From an uncultured Muribaculaceae bacterium (lineage in GTDB: Bacteria; Bacteroidota; Bacteroidia; Bacteroidales; Muribaculaceae), in assembly GCA_947381945.1 (NCBI GenBank), contig CANCXM010000005.1:1-64000 (forward strand): a stretch of DNA of 64,000 nucleotides, read 5' to 3'. Shown in pieces: positions 10,001 to 17,057 of the stretch (positions are counted from its first letter, which is position 1; every line of letters begins with the position of its first letter). The position numbers were made by a program, and so were the translations under genes. The notes under the pieces were generated by a model. The model did not search any database. It was given only the letters and a program-made list of their open reading frames with translations, and was not told where the DNA came from.

Positions 10001-10755
10001 AGCATGTCGGCGGCTCCGAACGAGCAGTTGATTCCGACGGTGGCAATGTCGGCATGGCCGATGGAGGCGAGGAATGCTTTGAGTGTCTGGCCTGAGAAGG
10101 TGCGTCCGTCAGGACCGGAGATGGTCACAGACACCATTACAGGACATCTTTTCCCGCAGTCCTCCATGGCCTGACGGGCTGCGTCGAGTCCGGCTTTGAG
10201 GTTGAGAGTGTCGAAGACGGTTTCAAAGAGCAGGAGGTCAACGCCCCCCTCGATAAGTGCGACTGTCTGTTCGCGGTAGGCATTGAAAAGGTCATTGAAT
10301 GTCACGGCACGGAAGGCGGGATCGTTGACATCGGGGCTCATTGAGGCTGTCTTGTTGGTCGGTCCAACCGAACCGGCCACCAGTATGGGGCGGCCGAGTT
10401 CTGCCGAGTGGCTGTCGGCGAGTTCCCGCAGCAGTCGGGCGGCCTCGCGGTTGATTTCACCGACGAGGCCCTCCATCCCGTAGTCGGCCATTGAGATGGC
10501 GTTGGCGTTGAAGGTGTCTGTAGAGATTATGTCGGCTCCCGCGTCGATATATCTTTCGGCTATCTCCCGGATGATGTCGGGGCGGGTAAGCACGAGCAGG
10601 TCATTGTTTCCGCGCAGGTCGCATGGGCTGTCACTGAAGCGACTCCCGCGGAAGTCTGCCTCGGTGAGACCGTAGGACTGTATCATGGTGCCGGTGGCAC
10701 CGTCAAGTATGAGTATGCGCTCGGCAAGGAGCTTTGAGAATTCTTTATTATCCAC
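7048..10755 (-). CDS. metH: Cobalamin-dependent methionine synthase
   Basis: This 1235-residue MetH transfers a methyl group from methyltetrahydrofolate through cobalamin to homocysteine. Domains run in standard order: homocysteine-binding barrel (about 1-330) with the zinc cysteines in GGCCGTTP near 306, pterin-binding barrel (about 355-610), cobalamin cap and Rossmann domains (about 650-890) with the cobalt-ligand His in DVHDIG near 760, and the SAM-dependent reactivation domain (about 900-1235). It is full length and stands alone. No SAM or cobalamin riboswitch is visible in its leader. Its promoter is a near copy of that of the esterase gene at 12416-13495. Confidence 0.97.
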   Translation of the reverse strand: MDNKEFSKLLAERILILDGATGTMIQSYGLTEADFRGSRFSDSPCDLRGNNDLLVLTRPDIIREIAERYIDAGADIISTDTFNANAISMADYGMEGLVGEINREAARLLRELADSHSAELGRPILVAGSVGPTNKTASMSPDVNDPAFRAVTFNDLFNAYREQTVALIEGGVDLLLFETVFDTLNLKAGLDAARQAMEDCGKRCPVMVSVTISGPDGRTFSGQTLKAFLASIGHADIATVGINCSFGAADMLPHVAELSRISPLPVSCHPNAGLPNAMGEYEETPETMALHIREYLAQGLLNIVGGCCGTTPAHIAAIAAEAKHHSPRTLPEIPQAMHLSGLEPVEIRPDSLFVNVGERCNVAGSRKFLRLIKEGKLDEALTIARKQVEDGAQIIDINMDDGMMDARKEMCGFLNLIASEPDIARVPVMIDSSKWEVIEAALKCVQGKPIVNSISLKEGEQPFLEHARRIMQLGAATVVMAFDETGQADTFERKTEVCARAYRLLTERLGFNPEDIIFDPNILAIATGMKEHDRYGLDFIRAVKWIKENLPGAKVSGGVSNLSFSFRGNNYLREAMHAVFLYHAIAAGMDMAIVNPSSAVTYEDIEPGLRSLLEDVVLYRREEAAEELIEHAQQMLREKESASQAGAATAAKEEEWRKLTVEERLTHALVKGIHDHLDSDLAEALEKYPDPVSIIDGPLMEGMNRVGRLFGEGKMFLPQVVKTARTMKRAVSILTPAIEARKDSREAAKAGKVIFATVKGDVHDIGKNIVSIVLACNNYEVIDLGVMVPAEKIVSTAIAEKPDLVCLSGLITPSLEEMAHVVELMEKSGLDIPVMVGGATTSRIHTAVKIAPCYSAPVIHVPDASQNPLIAARLLNSSTREDYIRALRDEYSTLRQREQLRNTPKIPLEEARKRSIRHSLQQHNPVEPAVKGRTVMDIPLSEVLPFINWRFFFNAWKMPGDFASVTTLHDCPSCRRAWIEKHCHGDVQKGEEVLKLYDDASSLLRELQRDGTVGKAVVTLTEAHPEGDDIIISTSEAKERVRSTVRIPTLRSQTPEKDAPTRSLADYILPENDHIGAFAVTVDLSKQRERFDAEGDSYRSLLVQSIGHRLAEAASEYLHSKVRRELWGYAKDESLTIHEMFQGRYSGIRPAVGYPSLPDQKLTHELAPLLHFEEIGVSLTENGAMEPSATVCGLYIAHPEASYFLIGPVGEDQMADYALRRKLPIDEIRKLLAHN

Positions 10756-10866
10756 TTGTGTTCAGTATTGAGTGTCGTTTAAGTGGAGAGAGTTGATAAT
10801 GGCTCCGGCCGTGATGGAAATATGTGACACGGATGCCCATGGAAACTGTGATGGTTAGCTTCTCCA

Positions 10867-10897
10867 CAAAATTAAAAGTTTTTATTGTGACCGCAAA
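10867..10897 (-). promoter_or_regulatory. metH promoter with inverted repeat
   Basis: TTTG (10894-10897) and TAATTTTG (10867-10874) on the minus strand are 19 bp apart. An inverted repeat ACCG/CGGT overlaps and flanks the -33 box (about 10890-10908). About 58 bp (10863-10920) are nearly identical to the promoter at 13525-13582. Confidence 0.75.
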
Positions 10898-11055
10898 AAA
10901 TAGACGGTTAATTTTTGGTTCATATCAATTCGAAAAGGGTGGATAGGGCAACTGCTTTCGGCCTGATTATAATCCCAGTTGCTTGAATCTTACGGATTTA
11001 ACGGTTGTGTTAACTAATATTAACAAATTGGGGGGGGTAATTTGAGCAGTTTACC

Positions 11056-11063
11056 TATATTTG
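11056..11063 (+). promoter_or_regulatory. -7 box for the three-repeat lipoprotein gene
   Basis: TATATTTG matches the -7 consensus about 75 bp upstream of the start. A G8 run lies just before it, and no well-spaced -33 box is clear. Besides this and the metH promoter, the 10756-11138 gap shows nothing else. Confidence 0.5.
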
Positions 11064-11138
11064 CAAACAATTATGTTCTTGTTTGTTTATGTTGGCTTAT
11101 GACGCTAAATCTTAGATAATTAATAATTTAATAGAATT

Positions 11139-12164
11139 ATGAAAACCAGTAAACTGAATCAGTTTGTAGCAATATTTATTGCTTTGTTCATGACTTTGGC
11201 CGTGTCGTCCTGTAGTAGCGACGATGATGATGACAAGAAGTTTGATGTGCCACAGGAGCTTATCGGCACATGGAACCTCTATGGTATGCAGTACACATTC
11301 AATGCTGACGGTACCGGCTATATCTCAGGTGACTTTGATGATGAGGATATGAGTGCGAGAACTGTGTCCGGCTTATCATCCCGCTCAGGGAGAATGACGT
11401 TGAAATTCACCTACACCTATAATGCATCCGAGCATAGTGTGGTGATTAATTGTATGGGTGAAAAAGAGCGTTGGCAGATTGTGGAACTGAGCGACGGTTT
11501 GCTTGTCATAATTGATTCGGAGGGCGAAAGGATGACACTTGTGAAGGAAGGAGCGGTGGATCCGAGCGTTCCCGATACTGATTATGCTCCATGTCCACTA
11601 TCCACACTTATCGGTGATTGGGGCGTCGCAGGCCGTGCGATGTATGGATTCAACTCAGAAGGGTATATGAAGTGGTTTATGGCTGACGGCGAACACTTTG
11701 AGCCCGGAACATATAGTTACGATGCAGAGAAGGGTATTCTTGACACATCCGAGGGTGGCAGTGTGAGCGTAAGGAAGGTGACGGACAATATAATCATGCT
11801 TTGGGATAACAGCGAGGCCGTCAAGGCTCCTTTCCTGCTGACCAGAATCACAAAGGAGCCTTTTACAGTCGGTGACATATCCTTGCTTTATGACAAGACT
11901 TGGACAATGGTTGGCATAGCGACGCTTGACAATCGTCCCGCTTATCCCTGGACATACTATTTTGATTCCAAAGGCATCTGGAGTTCAAGTGTGCAGGGCA
12001 GTGCTATGGGTGGTTCTTTCCGGTATGAGTCAAGTACAAAAACTTTGGTTCTGAATATGATGGATGATGACATGGAATATAAAGTCATAAGCCTTACTTC
12101 TGATAAGGTGGTATTGTCTGTCGATTCAAGAATGATGGAAATGGTTGTAATGCCCGGGAAATAA
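11139..12164 (+). CDS. Three-repeat lipocalin-like lipoprotein, unknown function
   Basis: This 341-residue lipoprotein has a signal sequence ending in VSSC (Cys25) followed by SSDDDDDKK, an acidic run like the export signals of surface-exposed Bacteroidota lipoproteins. The body appears to contain three copies of a beta-rich module, each starting with a Trp motif and a Gly/Phe-rich strand: GTWNLYGMQYTFNADG (about 43), GDWGVAGRAMYGFNSEG (about 157) and KTWTMVGIATL (about 255). This resembles lipocalin-like DUF4923/DUF5004 proteins of Bacteroidales. Function is unknown. It converges on the esterase gene across a long hairpin. Confidence 0.8.
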   Translation: MKTSKLNQFVAIFIALFMTLAVSSCSSDDDDDKKFDVPQELIGTWNLYGMQYTFNADGTGYISGDFDDEDMSARTVSGLSSRSGRMTLKFTYTYNASEHSVVINCMGEKERWQIVELSDGLLVIIDSEGERMTLVKEGAVDPSVPDTDYAPCPLSTLIGDWGVAGRAMYGFNSEGYMKWFMADGEHFEPGTYSYDAEKGILDTSEGGSVSVRKVTDNIIMLWDNSEAVKAPFLLTRITKEPFTVGDISLLYDKTWTMVGIATLDNRPAYPWTYYFDSKGIWSSSVQGSAMGGSFRYESSTKTLVLNMMDDDMEYKVISLTSDKVVLSVDSRMMEMVVMPGK

Positions 12165-12231
12165 GATTTTTAAATTGATATGAGAGCTGTATCATAATTC
12201 GGAATTTCCGTTTTTTTTGATACAGAACTAA

Positions 12232-12329
12232 AAAAGCGCATAAGCGACAAAAGATATACATAGTTTTCTGTAAGATTGAAAGTTATCTTCAGATTCTCTA
12301 TTTATATCTTTTGTCGCTTATGCGCTTTT
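12232..12329. repeat. 27-bp perfect inverted repeat between convergent genes
   Basis: Arms 12232-12258 and 12303-12329 are perfect reverse complements (starting AAAAGCGCATAAGCGAC), with a 44-bp AT-rich loop. A weaker GATACA/TGTATC pairing extends the stem outwards to 12219 and 12342. T runs follow either side, so it could terminate transcription from both directions. Confidence 0.9.
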
Positions 12330-12415
12330 GTACTTTTGTATCCTCTGTGAGGATTTGATACAGTATTCTTCCGTGATGTGTGGTAGATTGGGAAAGAAAT
12401 GGAGGAGATGATGTA

Positions 12416-13495
12416 TCAGGGGATGAGGGTGCGGAGGTAGGTAGTCAGCTCTCCGGCGTTTTTGGCTGCCTGGGCGGCTGAGGGGTGATAGTCCGCGCCA
12501 TAGCCCAGCTCTCCGGTCTGTTCGGAAAGGTCGAAGCGGTAGACATTGTCGTTGCCTTCGGCAAGACGGTCGAGCGAGGCTTTCACGTCTTCGAGGGCCT
12601 GTCCGTGGAGCATCGGGCCTGTCAGCAATACAATCTTGGCCTGTGGCTGGAGGATGTGGAGATGGGCGAGGAATTTCTTATATGCCGTCTCGAAAAGTTC
12701 GATGTCGTAGTTGTCCAGCGAGGTGTCGTTGGTGCCGAGGTTGATGCAGATGATGTCGGGGCGGAATGAGCGGTGGTCCCAGTAGTGGGAGGGGTTGTAG
12801 AGGAGTGTGCGGTCATATTCGACCGGCATACGTTCGGCGGGGGTGCCTTCGCGCGGACCGCCGTAGCTGCGATACATGCCTATGCCCGAGCGGGCCACGA
12901 TGTTGAAGTCGGCATCAAGCGCGCGGGCGGTGAGATAGGCATAGCTGAGGGTATGGTTCTCAGTGTCGTAGCTGAAATGGATGTCGCCGCTATCGGCCTC
13001 CGTGCCGTAGCCGCAGGTGATGGAATTGCCGATGAATTCAATCTTCAGGCCTGGGCGTTCGGGAGTGGGGAGGAGCTTGGCATTGTCGCCGGTGATGGTG
13101 AATCCGCGGAATTCGGGGTGCTTCTCGTAGCCCTCGATGGCGTAGGTCACGCGCAGCGAGTGGGGACCATCGGCGAGTGAATCGGCGAGGGTGATGAGTG
13201 AATCGGAGGGAGTGAAGTTGATTTTGAACGGAGCCATCGAGTCGACCTCGACCATGAACTGTCCGCTGCCGGGCGAAGCTGCCATGGCTATGCGGTTGCC
13301 CTCGAAGTTGAGCATGGCGGTTGTGCCGGGATAGGTGAAGGTCGGGGCGGTTGAGTCGGTGACGAGTATGCGGCCCATATAGAGTATGGCCGGGTCGGTT
13401 GGCTCTACATCGACAGAGTGTCGGCCCGAGCAAGAGACTGCCAGAAGCATGAGGGCTGTTAGCCCTAAAGATTTGATTTTAAGAAATGTGCCCAT
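12416..13495 (-). CDS. SGNH/GDSL esterase lipoprotein (CE2-like)
   Basis: I start this at the ATG at 13493-13495, giving 359 residues; an in-frame TTG at 13531 overlaps the -7 promoter box and cannot be used. Residues 1-22 form a lipoprotein signal (VSC, Cys22). A beta-sandwich domain (about 40-150) precedes an SGNH hydrolase domain with GNSITCGYG (block I, Ser nucleophile), GTND (block III) and DYHPS (Asp-His). This order matches carbohydrate esterase family 2, which removes acetyl groups from xylan or mannan. It is likely periplasmic or surface exposed. Function as a carbohydrate deacetylase is inference. Confidence 0.85.
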   Translation of the reverse strand: MGTFLKIKSLGLTALMLLAVSCSGRHSVDVEPTDPAILYMGRILVTDSTAPTFTYPGTTAMLNFEGNRIAMAASPGSGQFMVEVDSMAPFKINFTPSDSLITLADSLADGPHSLRVTYAIEGYEKHPEFRGFTITGDNAKLLPTPERPGLKIEFIGNSITCGYGTEADSGDIHFSYDTENHTLSYAYLTARALDADFNIVARSGIGMYRSYGGPREGTPAERMPVEYDRTLLYNPSHYWDHRSFRPDIICINLGTNDTSLDNYDIELFETAYKKFLAHLHILQPQAKIVLLTGPMLHGQALEDVKASLDRLAEGNDNVYRFDLSEQTGELGYGADYHPSAAQAAKNAGELTTYLRTLIP

Positions 13496-13528
13496 TGAAA
13501 AAACAGTGATTGGGGAGTAGGTTTCCCA

Positions 13529-13559
13529 CAAAATTAAAGGTTTTTATCGTGACGGCAAA
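13529..13559 (-). promoter_or_regulatory. Esterase promoter with inverted repeat
   Basis: TTTG (13556-13559) and TAATTTTG (13529-13536) on the minus strand are 19 bp apart. The inverted repeat ACGGC/GCCGT (13552-13570) spans the -33 box and differs from the metH one by paired changes that keep complementarity. Confidence 0.75.
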
Positions 13560-13630
13560 AAATAGGCCGTTAATTTTTGATTTATGGTGGCGATTGCAGG
13601 CAGATTGTGCGATAATAATCCGGAAATAAA

Positions 13631-13660
13631 TTGCATATCCCAAATAAAATCAGTAACTTG
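13631..13660 (+). promoter_or_regulatory. Promoter of the first small lipoprotein gene
   Basis: TTG (13631-13633) and TAACTTG (13654-13660) are 20 bp apart. The block 13644-13665 is repeated with one change at 14923-14944 before the third gene of the cluster. Confidence 0.55.
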
Positions 13661-13759
13661 CGATGCACCATTCTCCAATCGCCTCAAACGGCTATGCCAT
13701 GAAAAATCCATAACAGGGTTTGTTTCTTGCGATAGGGATATTTTCAGCTAAGAGTGTCT

Positions 13760-14215
13760 ATGAAGAAGTTTATTATTGCATTAATATTTGGCATTTTTGT
13801 GGTTATTGCCGGCTGTGATTATGAATATGCCGGGAGTTTCTGCGGAAGGGAAATATATGCCCTTGACATGTCGTCCAAACAACTGGTTGAAGGCATAACA
13901 GCCATCAAGGAAGAGCACCCTGAATATAATGTGATTCGGTTAATAAACGACAGCATTGTGTCTCAAGATGACGCTTATCTGGAATATTGGTATGTGTATC
14001 ATTTCTGTGTACCCATGAAGGATACAGTAATTGTTCTTCAGACAGTTGTCGACATGCGCGAAACGGGACCAACTAATTACATGCTACTTGGTGTGACCTA
14101 CGATAAAAAAGCATTTCGAGGTTACAGGCGTATGAAAGATATACCTAAAAAGGAGAAAAACGAAATAGAACATGTTTTTGAAAAGTATGTATTGAGTGAA
14201 CTTCGGAAATATTAG
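13760..14215 (+). CDS. Small lipoprotein, unknown function
   Basis: A 151-residue product starts at the ATG at 13760 (a GTG two codons earlier is less likely). Its signal sequence ends in VIAGC with Cys19. The mature part is charged, with EYWYVYHFCVPMKDTVIVLQ in the middle and a Lys/Glu-rich C-terminus. I recognise no domain. The gene and its two downstream neighbours are visibly more AT-rich than the surrounding genes, which suggests an accessory or recently acquired set. Confidence 0.7.
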   Translation: MKKFIIALIFGIFVVIAGCDYEYAGSFCGREIYALDMSSKQLVEGITAIKEEHPEYNVIRLINDSIVSQDDAYLEYWYVYHFCVPMKDTVIVLQTVVDMRETGPTNYMLLGVTYDKKAFRGYRRMKDIPKKEKNEIEHVFEKYVLSELRKY

Positions 14216-14275
14216 GCTCCTATCTTGCAGGACCGTTAACTCTAATATGTAATTATTCTCTGAAAAAGTTGGTTT

Positions 14276-14878
14276 ATGAGATATGTGATTATGATATTTA
14301 TCCTCGTCTGTCTTTGTTTGTCTAATTGTGTCTATTTCAGGATGACACATCTTTCACAGGAGGATCTGGGCTGGATTCAGTGCTATAGTCACTATCCGGC
14401 GCCAATATTTGTGTCGAATTTGGGAAATACAGCAAAGTTGTCGTATGATGGAGTTAATATTTATAATTCTACAAATAGGTTTAAATTTACAGAAGCCGGT
14501 GTCGGTGATTATGAGGCGAATGCCGGATATGATTTTGAAATTCGTCAAAATGACACTGTCTTTACCGGCGGTTTAGCGGTTAAGCGGTTGATAGATAAGG
14601 ATGGGCTTTGGGCTCGGTTCGATTTGAACAGGTTGTATTCTGACTATGAGGGGGATATGTATAGGCCATTACAAACGAGGGATTTTATGATGGACTCTGT
14701 GTTGTATCATGATTGCATTATTGCGGATTCAACCAATTCAGAATATTCAGATTTTTGGGTTCAGGAAGTTAAGAATAAAATGTCTACGTTCGTTATCTCG
14801 AAGAAGTATGGCCTGATATATTACCGGTTTGAAAACGGTGAGGAGTTCAAAAGGCAATTCAAACGTAAAAACGGTTAG
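14276..14878 (+). CDS. Putative lipoprotein, unknown function
   Basis: This 200-residue product begins with a hydrophobic signal ending in LSNC (Cys18), consistent with a lipoprotein. The rest is polar and aromatic-rich, compatible with a beta-rich fold, and I recognise no family. It follows the first small lipoprotein gene by 60 bp on the same strand with no obvious promoter between, so they may share a transcript. Its AT-rich codon use matches its two neighbours. Confidence 0.7.
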   Translation: MRYVIMIFILVCLCLSNCVYFRMTHLSQEDLGWIQCYSHYPAPIFVSNLGNTAKLSYDGVNIYNSTNRFKFTEAGVGDYEANAGYDFEIRQNDTVFTGGLAVKRLIDKDGLWARFDLNRLYSDYEGDMYRPLQTRDFMMDSVLYHDCIIADSTNSEYSDFWVQEVKNKMSTFVISKKYGLIYYRFENGEEFKRQFKRKNG

Positions 14879-14910
14879 TCGGTTCTTACGAAAGTTTTCT
14901 CCTTGACAGA

Positions 14911-14939
14911 TTGAATCAACAGATAAAATCAGTAACTTG
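14911..14939 (+). promoter_or_regulatory. Promoter of the third small exported gene
   Basis: TTG (14911-14913) and TAACTTG (14933-14939) are 19 bp apart, inside a 22-bp block (14923-14944) that repeats the one at 13644-13665 with one difference. Confidence 0.55.
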
Positions 14940-14960
14940 TGATGTTATATTCCTTTGAAA

Positions 14961-15419
14961 ATGAATAAAATCAGTGTCATAATATTGTCTTTCCTGATGA
15001 GCTATATCGGTTTGTCGGCACAGGATTTGGTTGCCGATACCATTGATTGTGGAAACGTTCAGGTCATTATGAAAATGCCAAAGGTTATGTTTCGTTCGGG
15101 GCATGTAAGTCGGTATGAGGAAGGTTTTGACAAGGCTTATGCGATTTTTTCCGGGAATGAATTTATGGTTTTGGGTTTTCATTTTGGTCCGATGTCTTAC
15201 GATGTAAGGTTTGAGGATGTTGAAATGAATCTTTATAACTGTAGGCTTGGTAATGTGGCAAGGTCGCGGGCGTTTACGCGCGACAGTCTCTTTTTCCGTC
15301 AAGACAGCTATTTCATATACAGTATCGATATCTCATACGAGAATATCCCGGAGGAGAAGCGGGCATTGATGGATTCGATTCTGGACAATGTGAAGATTGT
15401 GAGTATTCCTTCAAGATGA
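14961..15419 (+). CDS. Small exported protein, unknown function
   Basis: A 152-residue product starts at the ATG at 14961 (a TTG lies two codons earlier). A type I signal peptide ends SYIGLSA and the mature protein would begin with Gln, as is common for exported Bacteroidota proteins. The C-terminal part (SYENIPEEKRALMDSILDNV) resembles the ends of small periplasmic stress-response proteins, but I cannot name a family. It shares a promoter block with the first gene of this cluster. Confidence 0.65.
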   Translation: MNKISVIILSFLMSYIGLSAQDLVADTIDCGNVQVIMKMPKVMFRSGHVSRYEEGFDKAYAIFSGNEFMVLGFHFGPMSYDVRFEDVEMNLYNCRLGNVARSRAFTRDSLFFRQDSYFIYSIDISYENIPEEKRALMDSILDNVKIVSIPSR

Positions 15420-15476
15420 GGAAATTGACCGTCGTCAGATGTATCATGATGGAGGATTTGGTTATAGGGATGATTA

Positions 15477-15725
15477 GTGTCCGACAGGACACTGATTTAC
15501 TCGTAACCCCGGACATCGTAGCGTAGCGCAGATGTCCGGGGTTGAGGAACACCCGTCCACAAGATGTCCGGCAGGACATCGATTTACGGAAAGACATTGG
15601 CTATGCAGATCGGTAAATCCGTGTCCTGCCGGACACGCTGTTGCGTGTGGGTAGCAGAGCCCCGAACATCTTCGCTACGCTTCGATGTACGGGGTTACGA
15701 GTAAATCGATGTCCTGCCGGACATC
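15477..15725. repeat. Composite palindromic repeat (BIME-like)
   Basis: Four copies of a palindromic box occur: TGTCCGACAGGACA or TGTCC(GGCA/TGCC)GGACA at 15477-15492, 15573-15590, 15621-15636 and 15708-15725. Between them lie two inverted, about 60-bp arms (15484-15543 and 15657-15722). Each contains GATTTACTCGTAACCCC or its complement and its own hairpin; for example AACCCCGGACATC pairs with GATGTCCGGGGTT (15505-15543). No gene is supported here. The rest of the 15420-15994 gap holds only the rplS promoter and leader. Confidence 0.85.
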
Positions 15726-15879
15726 ATGCATGATTTTAGATCCGGGCTACACTCCTTGGATGCCGTCGTTCAGATGGGATGTGTCAATTTGGGATGGTTG
15801 GTTTGTGGATTGGTCTTCCCAGATGTGGTGGGGAGGTTTGAAAATGAGGTGAATGACGGAAATTTTTTCAGCCAAACTC

Positions 15880-15910
15880 TTGCAATTCACCTGATTTTCG
15901 CTTACCTTTG
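15880..15910 (+). promoter_or_regulatory. rplS promoter
   Basis: TTG (15880-15882) and TACCTTTG (15903-15910) are 20 bp apart. Transcription would start near 15917, giving a leader of about 78 nt in which GCAGG and CCTGC can pair. Confidence 0.8.
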
Positions 15911-15994
15911 CAGCCGATTTCGTAATCTCTGGCAGGACATGCAGCCTGCGAATATTGCGATTAGTGTTAACATTTTTAATATTCGAATAGAAAA

Positions 15995-16354
15995 ATGGAT
16001 TTAATTAAAGTTGCCGAGGAGGCTTTTGCAACAGGCAAGCAGCATCCCGACTTCCAGCCCGGTGACACTATCACAGTGGCTTACCGCATCAAGGAAGGTA
16101 ACAAAGAGCGTATTCAGCAGTATCGTGGTGTGGTTATCCGCATCTCAGGCGACGGCAGCAAGCGTCGTTTCACTGTACGCAAGATTTCCGACAACATCGG
16201 TGTAGAGCGTATCTTCCCGATCGAGTCACCCTTCATCGACTCAATCACCATCAACAAGTATGGTAAGGTACGTCGCGCAAAGCTTTACTACATCCGCAAG
16301 CTCACAGGCAAGAAGGCCCGTATCAAAGAGCGCCGCGTAGTGAAGAAGGCGTAA
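15995..16354 (+). CDS. rplS: 50S ribosomal protein L19
   Basis: This 119-residue protein matches L19 throughout, including FQPGDTITVAYRI, RIQQYRGVVI, GVERIFPIESPFIDSI and the C-terminal RAKLYYIRKLTGKKARIKE. L19 sits at the interface of the 30S and 50S subunits. The gene is transcribed alone from its own promoter and followed by a strong terminator, rather than sitting with rpsP-rimM-trmD as in many other phyla. Confidence 0.98.
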   Translation: MDLIKVAEEAFATGKQHPDFQPGDTITVAYRIKEGNKERIQQYRGVVIRISGDGSKRRFTVRKISDNIGVERIFPIESPFIDSITINKYGKVRRAKLYYIRKLTGKKARIKERRVVKKA

Positions 16355-16407
16355 AGATATTGAATACCCGCCCGTCCGGGCGTCCCCCAACTCCATCGCC
16401 CGGACAC

Positions 16408-16469
16408 AAAAGAGCCCCAGACCCCAATCACCGTGAGGCGAGCAAGTCTGTGAGGCTCTTTAATTTTTT
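16408..16469 (+). terminator. rplS terminator
   Basis: AAAGAGCC (16408-16415) pairs with GGCTCTTT (16454-16461), with a CAGAC/GTCTG extension inside the loop, and a T-rich tract follows (16462-16469). Confidence 0.85.
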
Positions 16470-16479
16470 CATTGGATTG

Positions 16480-16585
16480 AAGGGTACATAAAGATGTAAG
16501 GTCAGAAGCGACATAAGTTTATCGGCCAATCGAATAGCTGAAAAAATCTTATGTTTCTTCTGACCTTACGTCTTTATGTACCCTT
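16480..16585. repeat. 38-bp near-perfect inverted repeat between convergent genes
   Basis: Arms 16480-16517 and 16548-16585 match at 35 of 38 positions, with a 30-bp loop. The outer ends read AAGGGTACATAAAG. It lies just after the rplS terminator and before the convergent 48-residue ORF, so rplS would have two tandem hairpins. Confidence 0.9.
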
Positions 16586-16628
16586 TCCACTGAATTTCTC
16601 TCAGGGTCGGGGGAATTTTAGTGTGCCA

Positions 16629-16775
16629 TTATAGCATCGGGGGGATGAAGGCTGCGACGTCGGTATCGCCGAGGAGGTCGGCGATAGTGAGCCACAACAT
16701 AAGCAGGACTATTAGGACGACCACGCCTATGGCAAGCCACAGCGTCGTTCCGGATTTGGTTTTTCTCTCGCTCAT
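16629..16775 (-). CDS. 48-residue single-pass membrane small protein
   Basis: An ATG frame on the minus strand encodes 48 residues: a basic N-terminus (MSERKTKSGTT), one transmembrane helix (about 12-33, LWLAIGVVVLIVLLMLWL) and a short acidic tail ending DTDVAAFIPPML. The layout is that of a real small inner-membrane protein, N-terminus in the cytoplasm. I know no function. A small palindrome GGTGT-ATTA-ACACC lies about 55 bp upstream (16828-16841). It is convergent with rplS. Confidence 0.65.
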   Translation of the reverse strand: MSERKTKSGTTLWLAIGVVVLIVLLMLWLTIADLLGDTDVAAFIPPML

Positions 16776-17057
16776 AATAATAGTTGTTTTTTTGGACGGT
16801 TGATCGTGTTGGTTGAAAGTGATTCTCGGTGTATTAACACCTATACCGGACTAAAAGTTGAGGGGCCGTCCCGTTAAGTTTTTTTAGCTATTGATGTCTT
16901 TTCCGAGGGGCTCTGCCGAGTGTTATTTAAGTAAGATACGAATACATAACTCACGATAATGGCCGTGTGGCAAACACACAAATACTTCTCAATAAGCACG
17001 CTATCCACTCCCACGGCCGGATGAACAAATGAAATCGTAATATAAACTATTTATATT

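Noticed and set aside
10756-11138. Cobalamin or SAM riboswitch upstream of metH
   Set aside because: No conserved box or multi-stem layout of either class is visible in the leader; the short leader after the promoter leaves little room.
13493-13531. Longer start (TTG) for the esterase
   Set aside because: The TTG lies inside the -7 box, so it cannot be in the transcript; the ATG at 13495 gives a proper lipoprotein signal.
15726-16004. Plus-strand ORF before rplS
   Set aside because: It covers the rplS promoter and leader in another frame and has no recognisable domain.
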